Source: Lactobacillus sp. ESL0785 (GTDB lineage Bacteria > Bacillota > Bacilli > Lactobacillales > Lactobacillaceae). Taken from it: 64,000 nucleotides of DNA. The DNA lies in the NCBI RefSeq assembly GCF_029395455.1, contig NZ_CP113916.1, forward strand, positions 806,001 to 870,000, given 5' to 3'. Positions 1 through 9,700 of this stretch are shown piece after piece; within the stretch, counting starts at the first letter, position 1, and every line of letters begins with the position of its first letter. Under the pieces are notes generated by a model. It was given only the letters and a program-made list of their open reading frames with translations. It searched no databases and was not told where the DNA came from. A program made the translations under genes and the position numbers.

Positions 1-546
1 CGTAATGCAATGGCAGATTATCAGGCAATTCGTAAAGAATTACTTACTTATGATGATAGTCTCAAGCAAAAGCAGGAGATAATTGTGGCTTCGCAAATCG
101 ATATTCCGGATGCAGAAGCAAAATTGGCTGAATTCAAGCAAGATTTACAAGCAGCTGGTATTAATGAGCCTGTATATGCGATTTCTAGTGTCGCTCATCA
201 AGGTGTTGATCGGCTAATGCAGGATACAGCAACTATGGTTGAACAGGTTGAAAAGAAGCAGGCTGAAGAAGTACCACAGCAGATTCATGAAACTAAAGAA
301 TACAAATTCACTGCACCTAAGAAGAATGAATTCACGATTGAAAAACTTGAGGATCATGTCTTTGAAATTAAAGGTGATAGTTTACAACGGTTAGTTGAGC
401 GCACTAACCTTGATTACCATGATGGTGTAATGCGTTTAGCACGAAAATTGAAGAATTTGGGTGTTGATGATGCCTTGCGGGCTGCTGGAGCTGAAGATGG
501 CGATGATGTATTTATTGGTGACTTTAATTTTGAGTTCGTCCAATAG
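1..546 (+). CDS. obgE: GTPase Obg, C-terminal part (5' end outside window)
   Basis: The reading frame is open from base 1, so only the last 181 codons of this ribosome-associated GTPase are present. The first part carries the end of the G domain, with the segment ISSVAHQGVD typical of the G5 region. The rest is the small OCT domain found at the C-terminus of Gram-positive Obg proteins; its ending GDDVFIGDFNFEFVQ is characteristic. Obg acts in late 50S assembly and stress signalling. The N-terminal glycine-rich Obg fold and the P-loop lie upstream of the window. The identification is firm although the gene is cut. Confidence 0.93.
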   Translation, partial: RNAMADYQAIRKELLTYDDSLKQKQEIIVASQIDIPDAEAKLAEFKQDLQAAGINEPVYAISSVAHQGVDRLMQDTATMVEQVEKKQAEEVPQQIHETKEYKFTAPKKNEFTIEKLEDHVFEIKGDSLQRLVERTNLDYHDGVMRLARKLKNLGVDDALRAAGAEDGDDVFIGDFNFEFVQ

Positions 547-587
547 TGATTGTTAATTAAAATAATAAAATAGAAAAGTTTGAAAAT

Positions 588-2507
588 ATGACAAAAAATC
601 GGTTTATTACAGGATATTCTGGACTTAGAGCATTGGCAGTTATTGGTGTGATTTTATATCACTTAGATCCTAATACTTTTGGGGGCGGTTATCTTGGAGT
701 ACCGATCTTTTTTGTATTAACTGGGTATTTGGTAACTGACCATATGCTTAGTTCGTACTTTATGACGGGCTCTTACGATAATCATAAATTTTATTGGGGT
801 CGTTTAAAAAAGATTTATCCGCCATTAATTACCGTATTGTGGTTATCTGCTGCCTATATTTTTGTATTTCAACGTAATTTACTGGCTAAGCTGCTACAGA
901 TTGTAGTTACAAATTTATTAAATGTTTATAATTTTTGGCAGATTTTGCATGGTCAAAGTTACTTTGAACGGTTTGCAGCTAATGAATCACCGTTTACCCA
1001 TTTATGGACAATGTCAATCAATGGTCAGTTTTATTTGTTGTGGCCACTGGTCATTTTTCTGTTAGTAAAATTTTGTAAAAAGCGCAAAAATATTTTTTGG
1101 CTATTATGTGGTTTATCGCTTGCATCCGCAATTGAAATGGCTGTTATGTACCATGGTGGCGTTGATATTAACCGCTTATATTACGGAACGGATACGCGGT
1201 TCTTTTCTTTAGGATTTGGGGCAGCTTTGGCTGCAGTTTGGCCGACTGCAAGTCTAAAAGATCAGGTTGCTCACTCTGATGCCTATATACTGGATATTAC
1301 TGGTTTTGTGGCATTAGCTGGAATGGTAGTTTTATTCTTTAGTCCGCAAATGAATCCGGAAACTAGTTTTCCCTATTATGGTGGGATGGTATTATTTACA
1401 ATTTTAACAGTGCTTTTAGTTGGCGTAGTTGCACACCCCGGAAGTCATTGGAATGCTTGGTTAACTAATCCGGTTTTTAATTGGATTGGGTCGCGTAGTT
1501 ATGGTATTTATCTCTATCAATTTCCGGTAATGATTTTTTTGGAAGATAAAGTTACGAATATGGCTGATCATGTATTATTTTACCGGATATTAGAAATCGC
1601 CATTATCTTGCTGTTAAGCGAGTTGTCGTACCGCATGATTGAAAAACCATTGGGTAAAGTTACTTGGACTAAGACTAAAAACTATTGGCGGCAGTTATTT
1701 GACGGGACAACTAATAATTATTTGCTTAAGTGCCAAGCAATTGTTGTTAGCCTGGTCTTTTTGGTTGGAAGTGCTGCAATTATTGTTTCGCCAACTGTTA
1801 AAGCCGAGAATTTTAACAAGTCGCAATTAGCACAGCGAATTAGTACTAATCGTAAACAACAAGAAAAAAATAACCAAATTTTAATTGCTAAATTTAAAAA
1901 AGCCAAGAAAAACCCACAACAAAGGACTAAACTAATTAATAGAGCAGTTCGAGCAGCTAAAAAGCACCCAGTTAATTCAGACTACAAAAAGTATGGTATC
2001 TCTCAAATTGATCTTCAACTAGCTCACAAAGTACAGTTGACGGCGATTGGTGATTCAGTAATGGCTGGTTCAAGTGATACTTTGACTGCCTTAATGCCTA
2101 AGGCAATAGTAGATGCCGCTGTTTCGCGGCAATTGAATGTAGCTTTTGGCCTAATTGATCAATATGCAGCGCAGCATGCGTTAGCTAATAATGTTTTAAT
2201 TGGCTTAGGAACTAATGGGCCATTTTCAATGACAGATTTAGATCAGATAATGAAAAAGCTAGGGTCAAAAAGAGAGGTTTTTTGGCTAAATACCTATGTA
2301 CCAAGTAAACCTTGGCAAGATCAAGTCAATAACTTGTTGTCAAGTGCAGAAAAGCGCTATCATAATTTAACAGTGATTAATTGGTATGGCAAAGTTAAAA
2401 AGCATCCTCATTGGCTATATCAGGATAAAACACATCCAACACCAATAGGATCCAAGTATTATAGTGCGTTAATTGCCAAGACAGTAGTTGAGCACGCAAG
2501 ATTTTAG
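588..2507 (+). CDS. OatA-like acyltransferase with C-terminal SGNH domain
   Basis: The protein has 639 residues. An N-terminal acyltransferase-3 domain of about 10-11 membrane segments (residues 1-400) begins with SGLRALAVIGVILYH, which holds the conserved arginine and histidine. A basic linker follows, then an extracellular SGNH hydrolase-like domain from about residue 480 with GDS (AIGDSVMAG) and a C-terminal DKTHP motif as likely Ser and Asp/His catalytic residues. This is the layout of OatA-type enzymes that O-acetylate peptidoglycan and give lysozyme resistance; other cell-wall polymers are possible acceptors. The ATG at 588 has only a weak purine-rich ribosome site. It follows obgE by 41 bp and may be cotranscribed. 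Confidence 0.85.
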   Translation: MTKNRFITGYSGLRALAVIGVILYHLDPNTFGGGYLGVPIFFVLTGYLVTDHMLSSYFMTGSYDNHKFYWGRLKKIYPPLITVLWLSAAYIFVFQRNLLAKLLQIVVTNLLNVYNFWQILHGQSYFERFAANESPFTHLWTMSINGQFYLLWPLVIFLLVKFCKKRKNIFWLLCGLSLASAIEMAVMYHGGVDINRLYYGTDTRFFSLGFGAALAAVWPTASLKDQVAHSDAYILDITGFVALAGMVVLFFSPQMNPETSFPYYGGMVLFTILTVLLVGVVAHPGSHWNAWLTNPVFNWIGSRSYGIYLYQFPVMIFLEDKVTNMADHVLFYRILEIAIILLLSELSYRMIEKPLGKVTWTKTKNYWRQLFDGTTNNYLLKCQAIVVSLVFLVGSAAIIVSPTVKAENFNKSQLAQRISTNRKQQEKNNQILIAKFKKAKKNPQQRTKLINRAVRAAKKHPVNSDYKKYGISQIDLQLAHKVQLTAIGDSVMAGSSDTLTALMPKAIVDAAVSRQLNVAFGLIDQYAAQHALANNVLIGLGTNGPFSMTDLDQIMKKLGSKREVFWLNTYVPSKPWQDQVNNLLSSAEKRYHNLTVINWYGKVKKHPHWLYQDKTHPTPIGSKYYSALIAKTVVEHARF

Positions 2508-2519
2508 AATGGAAAGTTT

Positions 2520-3464
2520 ATGGAATTACAATTTCTAGGTACAGGAGCAGGACAACCATCAAAAAAGCGGAATGTTTCGAGTATTGCGCTAAAGATGCTT
2601 GATGAAATAAATGAAATTTGGTTGTTTGATGTCGGTGAAGCGACGCAACATCAAATATTAAGGACAAATATTAGATTACGGAAAGTTACTAAAATTTTTA
2701 TTTCGCATAATCATGGTGATCATATTTTTGGGCTTCCGGGATTGCTTGCGACTAGATCATTTCAGGGGGATGTTGGACCGTTGACCATTTATGGCCCTAG
2801 TGGTCTAGAACAATTTGTTAGAACAGCGTTAAAAGTTTCGCGGACCAAAGTTTCATATCCGATCAAATTTGTGGTTTTAGAAGAGGGTGGACTAATTTAT
2901 CAAGGTCAAGGCTTTAAGGTTTATGCCGAAAAGTTAGTTCATCGTGTTCCTAGTTTTGGTTATCGGGTAGTCGAGGATTCTCATCAGGGTGAGCTTTTGA
3001 TGAGTAAATTGGCGCAATATAATGTTCCTAATGGTCCTTTGCTAGGCAAATTAAAGAATGGTGAGCAAGTTGCTTTAGCCGACGGAACAATTTTGGATGG
3101 TAATGACTTTTTAGGCCCGAATAAACCTGGTAGAATAGTAACTATTATCTATGATACGCGTTCAACGCCGGTAATTGCTAAACTAGCTAAAAATGCTGAT
3201 GTATTAGTGCATGAATCAACTTTTGCTGGTAATGAGGCTGATTTAGCCCATGCATATTATCATTCTACAGCAGTTGAAGCAGCTAAGATTGCGCGCGATA
3301 ATGGAGTTAAGTCTTTGTACCTGAATCATATTTCTGCAAGATATTTAGGTGCTAAGGCGAAAAACTTAGAAAAGCAGGCACGTGAAGTATTCCCGAATAC
3401 AAAATTAGCCAATGATTTTGATCGGGTAACGATTCCAATGAAAGGTGAGAACAATAATGAGTGA
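2520..3464 (+). CDS. rnz: Ribonuclease Z
   Basis: This 314-residue protein is the tRNA 3' processing endonuclease that cuts after the discriminator base of CCA-less precursors. It shows the metallo-beta-lactamase start MELQFLGTGAGQPSKKRNVS, the zinc motif SHNHGDHIFGLPG (residues 62-74), the HEST motif and a late NHISARY histidine. Length matches bacterial short-form RNase Z. It begins 12 bp after the acyltransferase gene. Its stop codon overlaps the start of the next gene by 8 bp, so the two are probably translationally coupled. Confidence 0.95.
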   Translation: MELQFLGTGAGQPSKKRNVSSIALKMLDEINEIWLFDVGEATQHQILRTNIRLRKVTKIFISHNHGDHIFGLPGLLATRSFQGDVGPLTIYGPSGLEQFVRTALKVSRTKVSYPIKFVVLEEGGLIYQGQGFKVYAEKLVHRVPSFGYRVVEDSHQGELLMSKLAQYNVPNGPLLGKLKNGEQVALADGTILDGNDFLGPNKPGRIVTIIYDTRSTPVIAKLAKNADVLVHESTFAGNEADLAHAYYHSTAVEAAKIARDNGVKSLYLNHISARYLGAKAKNLEKQAREVFPNTKLANDFDRVTIPMKGENNNE

Positions 3465-4251
3465 TTCATTGAGAAATAAAGTTGTCGTTGTAACTGGCGC
3501 ATCAAGTGGAATTGGTCGTTCGATTGCGCTTGAGAGTGCTGGCCGTGGGGCAACTGTTATTTTAATTGCCCGTAGTCAAGACAAGTTAGAACAGATTGCA
3601 GCCGAAGCGCGAGAACTATCCGGTGCGGCTACCTATGCTTTTCCTACTGACATGGGTGAAAGTGACGAGATTGATGAGACCTTTAAAAATATTATTAAGG
3701 TAACTAAGCATATTGATTACTTGGTTAACTGTGCTGGTTTTGGTAAATTTGAAAAATTTGTTGAGATGGATCGGCGTGAAGTAACAGCAATGTTTCAAGT
3801 TAATGTTTTGGGGTTAATGTATTTTACGCGGTTAATCGGGCGCGTTATGATGGATCAAAAGACGGGACAAATTATTAATTTTGGCTCAATTGCTGGCAAA
3901 ATTCCAACAGTAAAATCCGCTGCATACAGTGCTTCTAAGGCTGCAGTTATTCAATTTTCTAATGTTTTGCGTTTAGAATTAAAACCGTTTGGCGTTAAGG
4001 TAATGACTGTAAATCCGGGACCGGTTTATACTAATTTCTTTAATATTGCGGATAAGACCGGTAATTATGCTCAAAGTGTGGCTAGATTTATGCTTGACCC
4101 AGATGATGTTGCTTGGCAGGTAGTACACTTTTTCGGTAGTAATAAGCGAGAATTGAATTTACCATTAAGTTTGTCAGTTTTAGCAAAATTTTATAATTTG
4201 TTTCCAACAATTGGCGATGAATTATCGTTAAAGTATGGTTCGAGAAAGTAG
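3457..4251 (+). CDS. Short-chain dehydrogenase/reductase
   Basis: The protein is a classical SDR of 264 residues. It has the nucleotide-binding motif TGASSGIG, the NAG-type motif NCAGFG and the catalytic set S (GSIAG) and YSASK. The substrate cannot be told from sequence; this group is often annotated DltE/YqjQ-like. I chose the ATG at 3457, which overlaps the rnz stop by 8 bp, rather than the upstream GTG at 3445, because AAAGGTGAG lies at a normal distance before it. The gene is conserved beside rnz, so it may be co-regulated, but no functional link is shown. Confidence 0.88.
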   Translation: MSDSLRNKVVVVTGASSGIGRSIALESAGRGATVILIARSQDKLEQIAAEARELSGAATYAFPTDMGESDEIDETFKNIIKVTKHIDYLVNCAGFGKFEKFVEMDRREVTAMFQVNVLGLMYFTRLIGRVMMDQKTGQIINFGSIAGKIPTVKSAAYSASKAAVIQFSNVLRLELKPFGVKVMTVNPGPVYTNFFNIADKTGNYAQSVARFMLDPDDVAWQVVHFFGSNKRELNLPLSLSVLAKFYNLFPTIGDELSLKYGSRK

Positions 4252-4260
4252 CGCTTACAA

Positions 4261-4482
4261 ATGAAAGATAAAAAGCAGCAGATAAAATTAATTTTTAGTT
4301 TAATCTTGCTTCTGTTGGCCGTGATTTTTGTTGTGCTTAATACTAATCCAGTTGCTATTAGCTTTGGCTTTTTTGCTGTCAAGCTGCCATTAATTATTGT
4401 TTTGGTAGTAATGCTCATTATCGGTGTTTTAATCGGCTGGTTCTGGGGTGCAAATAAGCATAAACAATCTAAGAAAAGCTAA
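4261..4482 (+). CDS. LapA-domain (DUF1049) small membrane protein
   Basis: This 73-residue protein has two hydrophobic segments (about residues 8-28 and 38-60), a short loop containing NTNPVAISFGFFAVKLPL, and a basic lysine-rich C-terminus. The pattern of an N-terminal helix followed by xNxxPVxxxF and a second helix with repeated glycines is that of LapA/DUF1049 proteins. In Proteobacteria the family is tied to lipopolysaccharide assembly; its role in Gram-positives is unknown. It follows the SDR gene by 9 bp. Two perfect 8-bp arms, AATAAATC and GATTTATT, right after its end (4481-4498) may be a weak terminator. Confidence 0.75.
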   Translation: MKDKKQQIKLIFSLILLLLAVIFVVLNTNPVAISFGFFAVKLPLIIVLVVMLIIGVLIGWFWGANKHKQSKKS

Positions 4483-4534
4483 TAAATCTTGATTTATTTA
4501 TCATTCAATAGTATCATTAACACACGTGAGGTAA

Positions 4535-4562
4535 TTTAGGCACTTTTAATTAGTGTCCTAAA
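4535..4562 (+). promoter_or_regulatory. Hairpin in the leader of rpmF
   Basis: TTTAGGCACT and AGTGTCCTAAA form an imperfect stem (one bulged base) with a six-base AT loop, about 32 bp before the rpmF start and just before its AAAGGAG ribosome site. No run of T follows, so it is not an intrinsic terminator. A leader structure would fit autogenous control of a ribosomal protein gene, but that is inference. Confidence 0.4.
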
Positions 4563-4594
4563 ACTTAAATCTACAATAAAGGAGATCAATTTAA

Positions 4595-4786
4595 ATGGCA
4601 GTTCCTAAGAGACATACTTCTAAACAAAAGAAACGTTCACGTCGTGGCCATATCAAGTTAACTGTTCCAGCAATGCACTATGATGCAACTACTGGTGAAT
4701 ACCGTTTGAGTCACCGTGTTTCACCTAAAGGTTATTACAAGGGTCGTCAAGTGGTTAGCGAAACTAGCACCAGCGACAACAATTAA
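4595..4786 (+). CDS. rpmF: 50S ribosomal protein L32
   Basis: The 63-residue basic protein starts [19 protein letters not shown], the L32 signature. This copy has no CxxC zinc pair, so it is a zinc-independent (C-) type L32. An AAAGGAG ribosome site lies 9 bp upstream of ATG. The DUF177 gene (yceD) that often precedes rpmF in other bacteria is not here, so the gene seems to be transcribed alone, ending at the terminator just downstream. Confidence 0.96.
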   Translation: MAVPKRHTSKQKKRSRRGHIKLTVPAMHYDATTGEYRLSHRVSPKGYYKGRQVVSETSTSDNN

Positions 4787-4789
4787 AAA

Positions 4790-4819
4790 AAGACACCAAA
4801 GTTTTGGTGCCTTTTTTTT
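4790..4819 (+). terminator. Intrinsic terminator after rpmF
   Basis: The arms CACCAAA and TTTGGTG, framed by a run of A and a run of eight T, form a short stem three bases after the rpmF stop. Confidence 0.85.
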
Positions 4820-4851
4820 GCCCAAATTTAATAATAGGGGAAAGATAAATT

Positions 4852-6399
4852 ATGAAGTTAGTGTTTTTACATTCCAGTGATCTTCACGGGTATCTCTTAC
4901 CGACAGATTATCAAAAACGACATGGTACCGATGCGAAGTTTGGTTTAAGTAAGGTTGCGAGTGTAGTCAAGGCTGAAACGGCTAAGTACGGCTCAGAACA
5001 CGTAATTGTAACTGATGCGGGTGATTGCCTTCAAGGTTCACCACTTGCGTCATACGTCCATTCTCGGTCTGATTATACGGCTCTTAGAGATTATACAGCA
5101 GTATACAATGCAATTGATTATGATGCTCGCGTATTAGGTAACCATGATTTTAATTATGGCTTAGAGTATCTTAAATATTATGTTGCTCATAATCAAGCAC
5201 CGATTTTAAATGCTAATATTTTAGCTAAAACAACCGGTTTACCGGCTTTGGGACAGGCTTATCGTATAATTGAAAAGCAAGGAGTAAAAGTAGGCTTAAT
5301 TGGAATTACAACGCAGTATATCCCTCATTGGGAGCCAGCAGATCATGTTGCCGGGCTTGAATTTAGCTCGGCTTTCATGCAGATAAAGCATTATGCCCAA
5401 ATTTTGCGTCCACAAGTTGATGTTTTGGCGGTAGTTTATCATGGTGGATTTGAAGATGATCCACAAACTGGTGCCTCGCTTATGCCACATAATGGTGAAA
5501 ATGAGGGGTCGCGAATTTTGTCAGAGATACCTGAAGTTGATGTATTTTTGACAGGGCATCAGCATCAAAAAATGCAAATGGTTGTTAAGCAAACGGCGAT
5601 AGTGCAACCCGGTTATCGTGGTGAAGCTGTTGGCGAAGTTATTTTAGATCTTGACGATACTACTAAAAAAATCACAGCAATGACGGCCCGGTTAATTGAT
5701 ACGGGTGAGTTTGCTGCAGATTTGCAAATTAAAAAATTAACGGCAAAACTAGATCAAGCAACGCAAGATTGGCTTGATCAGCCGATTGCACACTTAAATA
5801 AACCAGCACCGATTGGTAATGCAATTGCGGCAAGATTACACGGAGCCCCATTTATTAACTTGTTACAAGCAATGCAGCTTCATTTTACAGGAGCTGATCT
5901 TTCGGCTACGGCAGTGATGAGTGAAACTGCTCAGGGCTTTGGCAAGGAGGTTACAATGCGGGATATTTTGCTTAATTATCCTTATTCTAACCAGTTGTGT
6001 AAAGTAAAATTTACCGGTCGGCAATTGCGGCATGTAATTGAACATAGCTTGTCCTTTTTAACCAAAGATAAGACAGGTAAGGTAACCTTTAAACCGCAAT
6101 TACGTGGCTTTCTTTTTAACTTTGATGTCTTTTATCCGGTTAAGTATCAGGCAGAAATTACTAGACCTGTTGGACAGAGATTGACTAAGCTAGAATTGAA
6201 TAACAAGCCAATTAAGGATGAACAAACCTATTATTTGGCGGTTAATAATTACCGGGTAATGGGTGGTGGTGACTATCCAGAATATAGTAAGGATAAAATT
6301 GTACGAATAATTGATAAAGATTACGTACAGATGTTTCAGGAATTTCTGACAAGTAGTCAGGTGCAAGTTGATACTCAGGCTAATTATCAGTTTTATTAG
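4852..6399 (+). CDS. Bifunctional metallophosphatase/5'-nucleotidase family protein
   Basis: The protein has 515 residues. The N-terminal calcineurin-like phosphoesterase domain carries the metal motifs SSDLHG, DAGDCLQG, GNHDFNYG, YHGGF and TGHQHQ. The C-terminal half is a 5'-nucleotidase substrate domain with NYPYSNQLCKVKFTG and VNNYRVMGGGDYPEY. No signal peptide or wall anchor is visible, so unlike surface 5'-nucleotidases it should be cytoplasmic (YunD-like). It likely releases phosphate from nucleotides or nucleotide sugars; the exact substrate is unknown. The gene stands alone between two terminators. Confidence 0.88.
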   Translation: MKLVFLHSSDLHGYLLPTDYQKRHGTDAKFGLSKVASVVKAETAKYGSEHVIVTDAGDCLQGSPLASYVHSRSDYTALRDYTAVYNAIDYDARVLGNHDFNYGLEYLKYYVAHNQAPILNANILAKTTGLPALGQAYRIIEKQGVKVGLIGITTQYIPHWEPADHVAGLEFSSAFMQIKHYAQILRPQVDVLAVVYHGGFEDDPQTGASLMPHNGENEGSRILSEIPEVDVFLTGHQHQKMQMVVKQTAIVQPGYRGEAVGEVILDLDDTTKKITAMTARLIDTGEFAADLQIKKLTAKLDQATQDWLDQPIAHLNKPAPIGNAIAARLHGAPFINLLQAMQLHFTGADLSATAVMSETAQGFGKEVTMRDILLNYPYSNQLCKVKFTGRQLRHVIEHSLSFLTKDKTGKVTFKPQLRGFLFNFDVFYPVKYQAEITRPVGQRLTKLELNNKPIKDEQTYYLAVNNYRVMGGGDYPEYSKDKIVRIIDKDYVQMFQEFLTSSQVQVDTQANYQFY

Positions 6400-6401
6400 T
6401 T

Positions 6402-6440
6402 AAAAAAGGCCACCGGTAATTTCTTGCCGGTGGCCTTTTT
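6402..6440. terminator. Bidirectional terminator
   Basis: Perfect 9-bp arms GGCCACCGG and CCGGTGGCC are flanked by A6 and T5. The stem lies between the convergent 5'-nucleotidase and DUF2929 genes and can serve both. Confidence 0.9.
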
Positions 6441-6449
6441 GATTGAAAG

Positions 6450-6656
6450 TTATTTAAGCTTAGTAAATTTGCTGTTATCCTTATTGGAGTGTGCAGTAAT
6501 TGTTGGCATAATAATAGCAAATAACAAGCCAAAAATTATACCGACAATTACAGCATCTTGCAAGTTAAAAACATTTTGCGTTAATGGTGCAGCGATAAAA
6601 CCCACGATTAACATGTAAACAACGCTCCAACAGATAGTCACTATATAACGACCCAT
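6450..6656 (-). CDS. DUF2929 (YjzD-like) small membrane protein
   Basis: The protein has 68 residues with two membrane segments, starting MGRYIVTICWSVVYMLIVGF. It matches the DUF2929 pattern of an aromatic-rich first helix followed by a polar turn and a second glycine/isoleucine helix. Function is unknown. I chose the start at 6656 because AAAGAAGGA sits seven bases upstream; the 19 residues further upstream have no ribosome site and do not look like part of the family. It is one of few - strand genes in this half of the window. Confidence 0.75.
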   Translation of the reverse strand: MGRYIVTICWSVVYMLIVGFIAAPLTQNVFNLQDAVIVGIIFGLLFAIIMPTITAHSNKDNSKFTKLK

Positions 6657-6684
6657 AGTAGTTCCTTCTTTCATCCATAGTTGA

Positions 6685-6713
6685 ATTTTAGCAAAATTTA
6701 TGTTTGTTTTCAA
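6685..6713 (-). promoter_or_regulatory. Promoter of the DUF2929 gene
   Basis: On the - strand TTGAAA and TAAAAT are separated by exactly 17 bases, and TGC before TAAAAT makes an extended -10. The spacing and position before the chosen start are ideal. Confidence 0.75.
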
Positions 6714-6730
6714 ACTAAAAAGGTGCTTTT

Positions 6731-6739
6731 TGGTATACT
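6731..6739 (+). promoter_or_regulatory. Extended -10 promoter of dnaE
   Basis: TGGTATACT is an extended -10 element 25 bp before the dnaE start. No good -35 hexamer is seen 17 bases upstream, which is common for extended -10 promoters. Confidence 0.6.
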
Positions 6740-6764
6740 AATTTAAAGAAAGCTGGTGGGCAAG

Positions 6765-9700
6765 ATGAAAGTTGCCGCGTTGCAAAATATAAGTTCATTT
6801 ACGTTACTTGAAAGTCCGATAAAGGTTAAGGAATTACTGACAACAGCAAAAGAATTTGGGTATGAAGCTGTTGCGCTAACTGATATTAATTTTACTTATG
6901 GCCTAGTTAATTTCTATGAATTAGCGCAAAATGTAGGGATTAAACCGTTGTTAGGGATGCAGTTGCGGCTTAACGGCTTGATTGACAGTGCCCGGCAATA
7001 TGACTTAATGGTCTTAGCCAAATCTGATGAGGGCTACCGTAATATTTTGCGACTTTCAAGTGCAATTAACTTGTTAACAGAAAATGGAACTAACAAAAAG
7101 ATTTTAACATTGGCTGAATTAACAAAATACTTAGCTGAACTAGTAATAATTATTCCCGCCAATGATCATAGTGAGTTAGTTAATTTACAACGGCAACAAG
7201 AACAATTAGGTAATGATTTTGTCCGTAAGTTGTTAAAATTGATTCCTAAGTCAAGTACGACCTATTTGGGAGTTTATGCTTCAAAAGAGCGGCAAAATTA
7301 TCTAGCGTATGTTACAACACTTGCTCGCCAATTTTCATTGCCGTTAGTTGCTGTTGAAGATACGCGTTATTTGCAGCCGCGGGAACAATTTTTAAGGAAG
7401 ACTTTACAGGCAATTAAGCAGGGTAAGACCTTGCAAGATATTGAAGAATTAGCTAAACAAAAAGGTTCACATTTTTTACCCCAAGCAGTTGAATTGAGTA
7501 CACGTTATCATGAATTTGATCTGGATGATGCCTTAAAGAATACTTGGCAAATAGCACAATCATGTCATGCTAAAGTCAATTTTCAAACGCCAGTTTTACC
7601 TAAATATAAGCAGAAAAAATTTGCAACTTCCAAAGAATACCTTACTTATTTGGCTCAAACTGGCTTGCAAAAACGTTGGGAGCACCAACAAATTCCGCAT
7701 AATTATCAAAAGCAGCTTGATTATGAACTAAAGATTATTGACCAAATGGGCTTTAATGATTATTTTCTTATTGTGTGGGATGTGATTAATTACTGCCACC
7801 GCGTGGGAATTATTACTGGTCCCGGACGAGGCTCTGCTTGTGGCTCACTAGTATCGTATGCTTTAAAAATCACTGAAATTGATCCTATTCAGTATCATCT
7901 TTTGTTTGAACGGTTTTTAAATCCAGCAAGACACGAAATGCCAGATATTGACCTTGATATTCCAGATAACCGGCGTGATGACGTAATCCAATATATGTTT
8001 CAAAAATATGGCATGGATCATGCAGCCCAAATTTTAACTTTTGGCACTTTGGCGGCTAAGCAGGTTTTACGGGATACTGGGCGAGTTTTTGGATTAAGTG
8101 ATGTAGAAATAAACCGATGGGTAAGCAGTATTCCGGCGGCAAAAAATAAAATCACGTTAAATGAAGCTTATCAAAATTCATCTGCGATGCGGCTATTAGT
8201 TGGTGCTAGTCCTAAAAACAAGCTGCTTTTTCAGACTGCTCGCAAGTTGGAAGGATTACCGCGGCATTTTTCAATTCATGCGGCCGGCTTGGTAATTAGT
8301 GATAATTCAATTGCAGGAATTTCTGGTATGCAGGCTGGGCAATTAGGAATTCCCCTGACCCAGCAGACTAAGAAGTATGTTGAAGCACTAGGGTTATTAA
8401 AAATTGATTTCTTAGGATTGCGTAATTTAACGATTTTAGGTGACACCTTAAATATGATTCATCGTGAAGGCATAGATTTGGATCCTAATCAAATTCCGTT
8501 GACTGATCCGCGTACCTTGCATGCATTTCAAGCAGGCGATACTGATCTTGTCTTTCAATTTGAGTCTAACGGTATCCGTGAAGTATTGCGAAAACTGCAT
8601 CCAGATAATTTTGAAGACTTGGTTGCCGTTAATGCACTTTATCGGCCGGGTCCAATGCAAAATATTCCAACATTTATTGCGCGTAAGAAAGGGCAGCAGC
8701 GAGTTACATATCCAGATCCAACACTTAATAAGATTTTAGCGCCGACGTATGGAATTCTTGTCTATCAGGAACAAGTTATGCAAACAGCGCAGGTATTAGC
8801 CGGCTTTTCACTAGGAGAAGCTGATATCTTACGGCGGGCAATGTCAAAGAAAAAGCAAGGTGTAATTGAACAGCAGCGGACAAAATTTATTAATGGCGCA
8901 GTTAAAAGGGGGCATACTAAAGAGGTTGCTGAACACGTTTATCATTATATTGAGCAATTTGCCAATTATGGCTTTAACCGCTCACATGCCGTTGCTTATA
9001 CTAAAATAGCCTTTTGGTTGGCCTATTTAAAGCTGCATTATCCAGCAGAATTTTATGCCGCTATGTTAAATTCAAACAGTGGTAATCATTTTCAAGTTGC
9101 AGATTATATCATGCACGCGCAGGAAGCTGGAGCCAAAATTTTACCGCCAGATATCAATCGCAGCGGCTTAGCTTATTCCGGCCGTCAAAAGCAGATTTTA
9201 GTCAGTTTAAAGGCAATCAAGGGGATTAGACTGGATTTTTTGAAAGAAATAATCAAACTGCGCAGCGAAAAGCGCTTTTCGTCACTAGAAGATTTTTTAC
9301 GGCGGATAGATCCTAAATATCTTCAAAAGAAAATAATTCAGTCACTAGTCAAGGCTGGATGCTTTGATCAGCTTTATCCCAATCGCAAGGAATTACTGAC
9401 TAATAGTCAAGAAATTATTGAAAATGTGCAATTAACTGGTCAAAACCTCGCACTTTCTGAAAGTTTAGGTGGTGTGCCAATTCAACGGACACCTGAAGCA
9501 ACTAAGAGTGAATTAGCTAAAATGGAAACTGATGCGATGGGCTTTTCAACGATGACTTCGCCGCTGATTGCAGTCCAAAAGTATGCTCAACAATTTAATG
9601 CTAAACCATTAAATCAATTTGCAGTAAGTGATAATGGGATTGCCGTTGGTAAGTTAATACGCTTAAAGTCAATTAAAACTAAAAAAGGGCAGACAATGGC

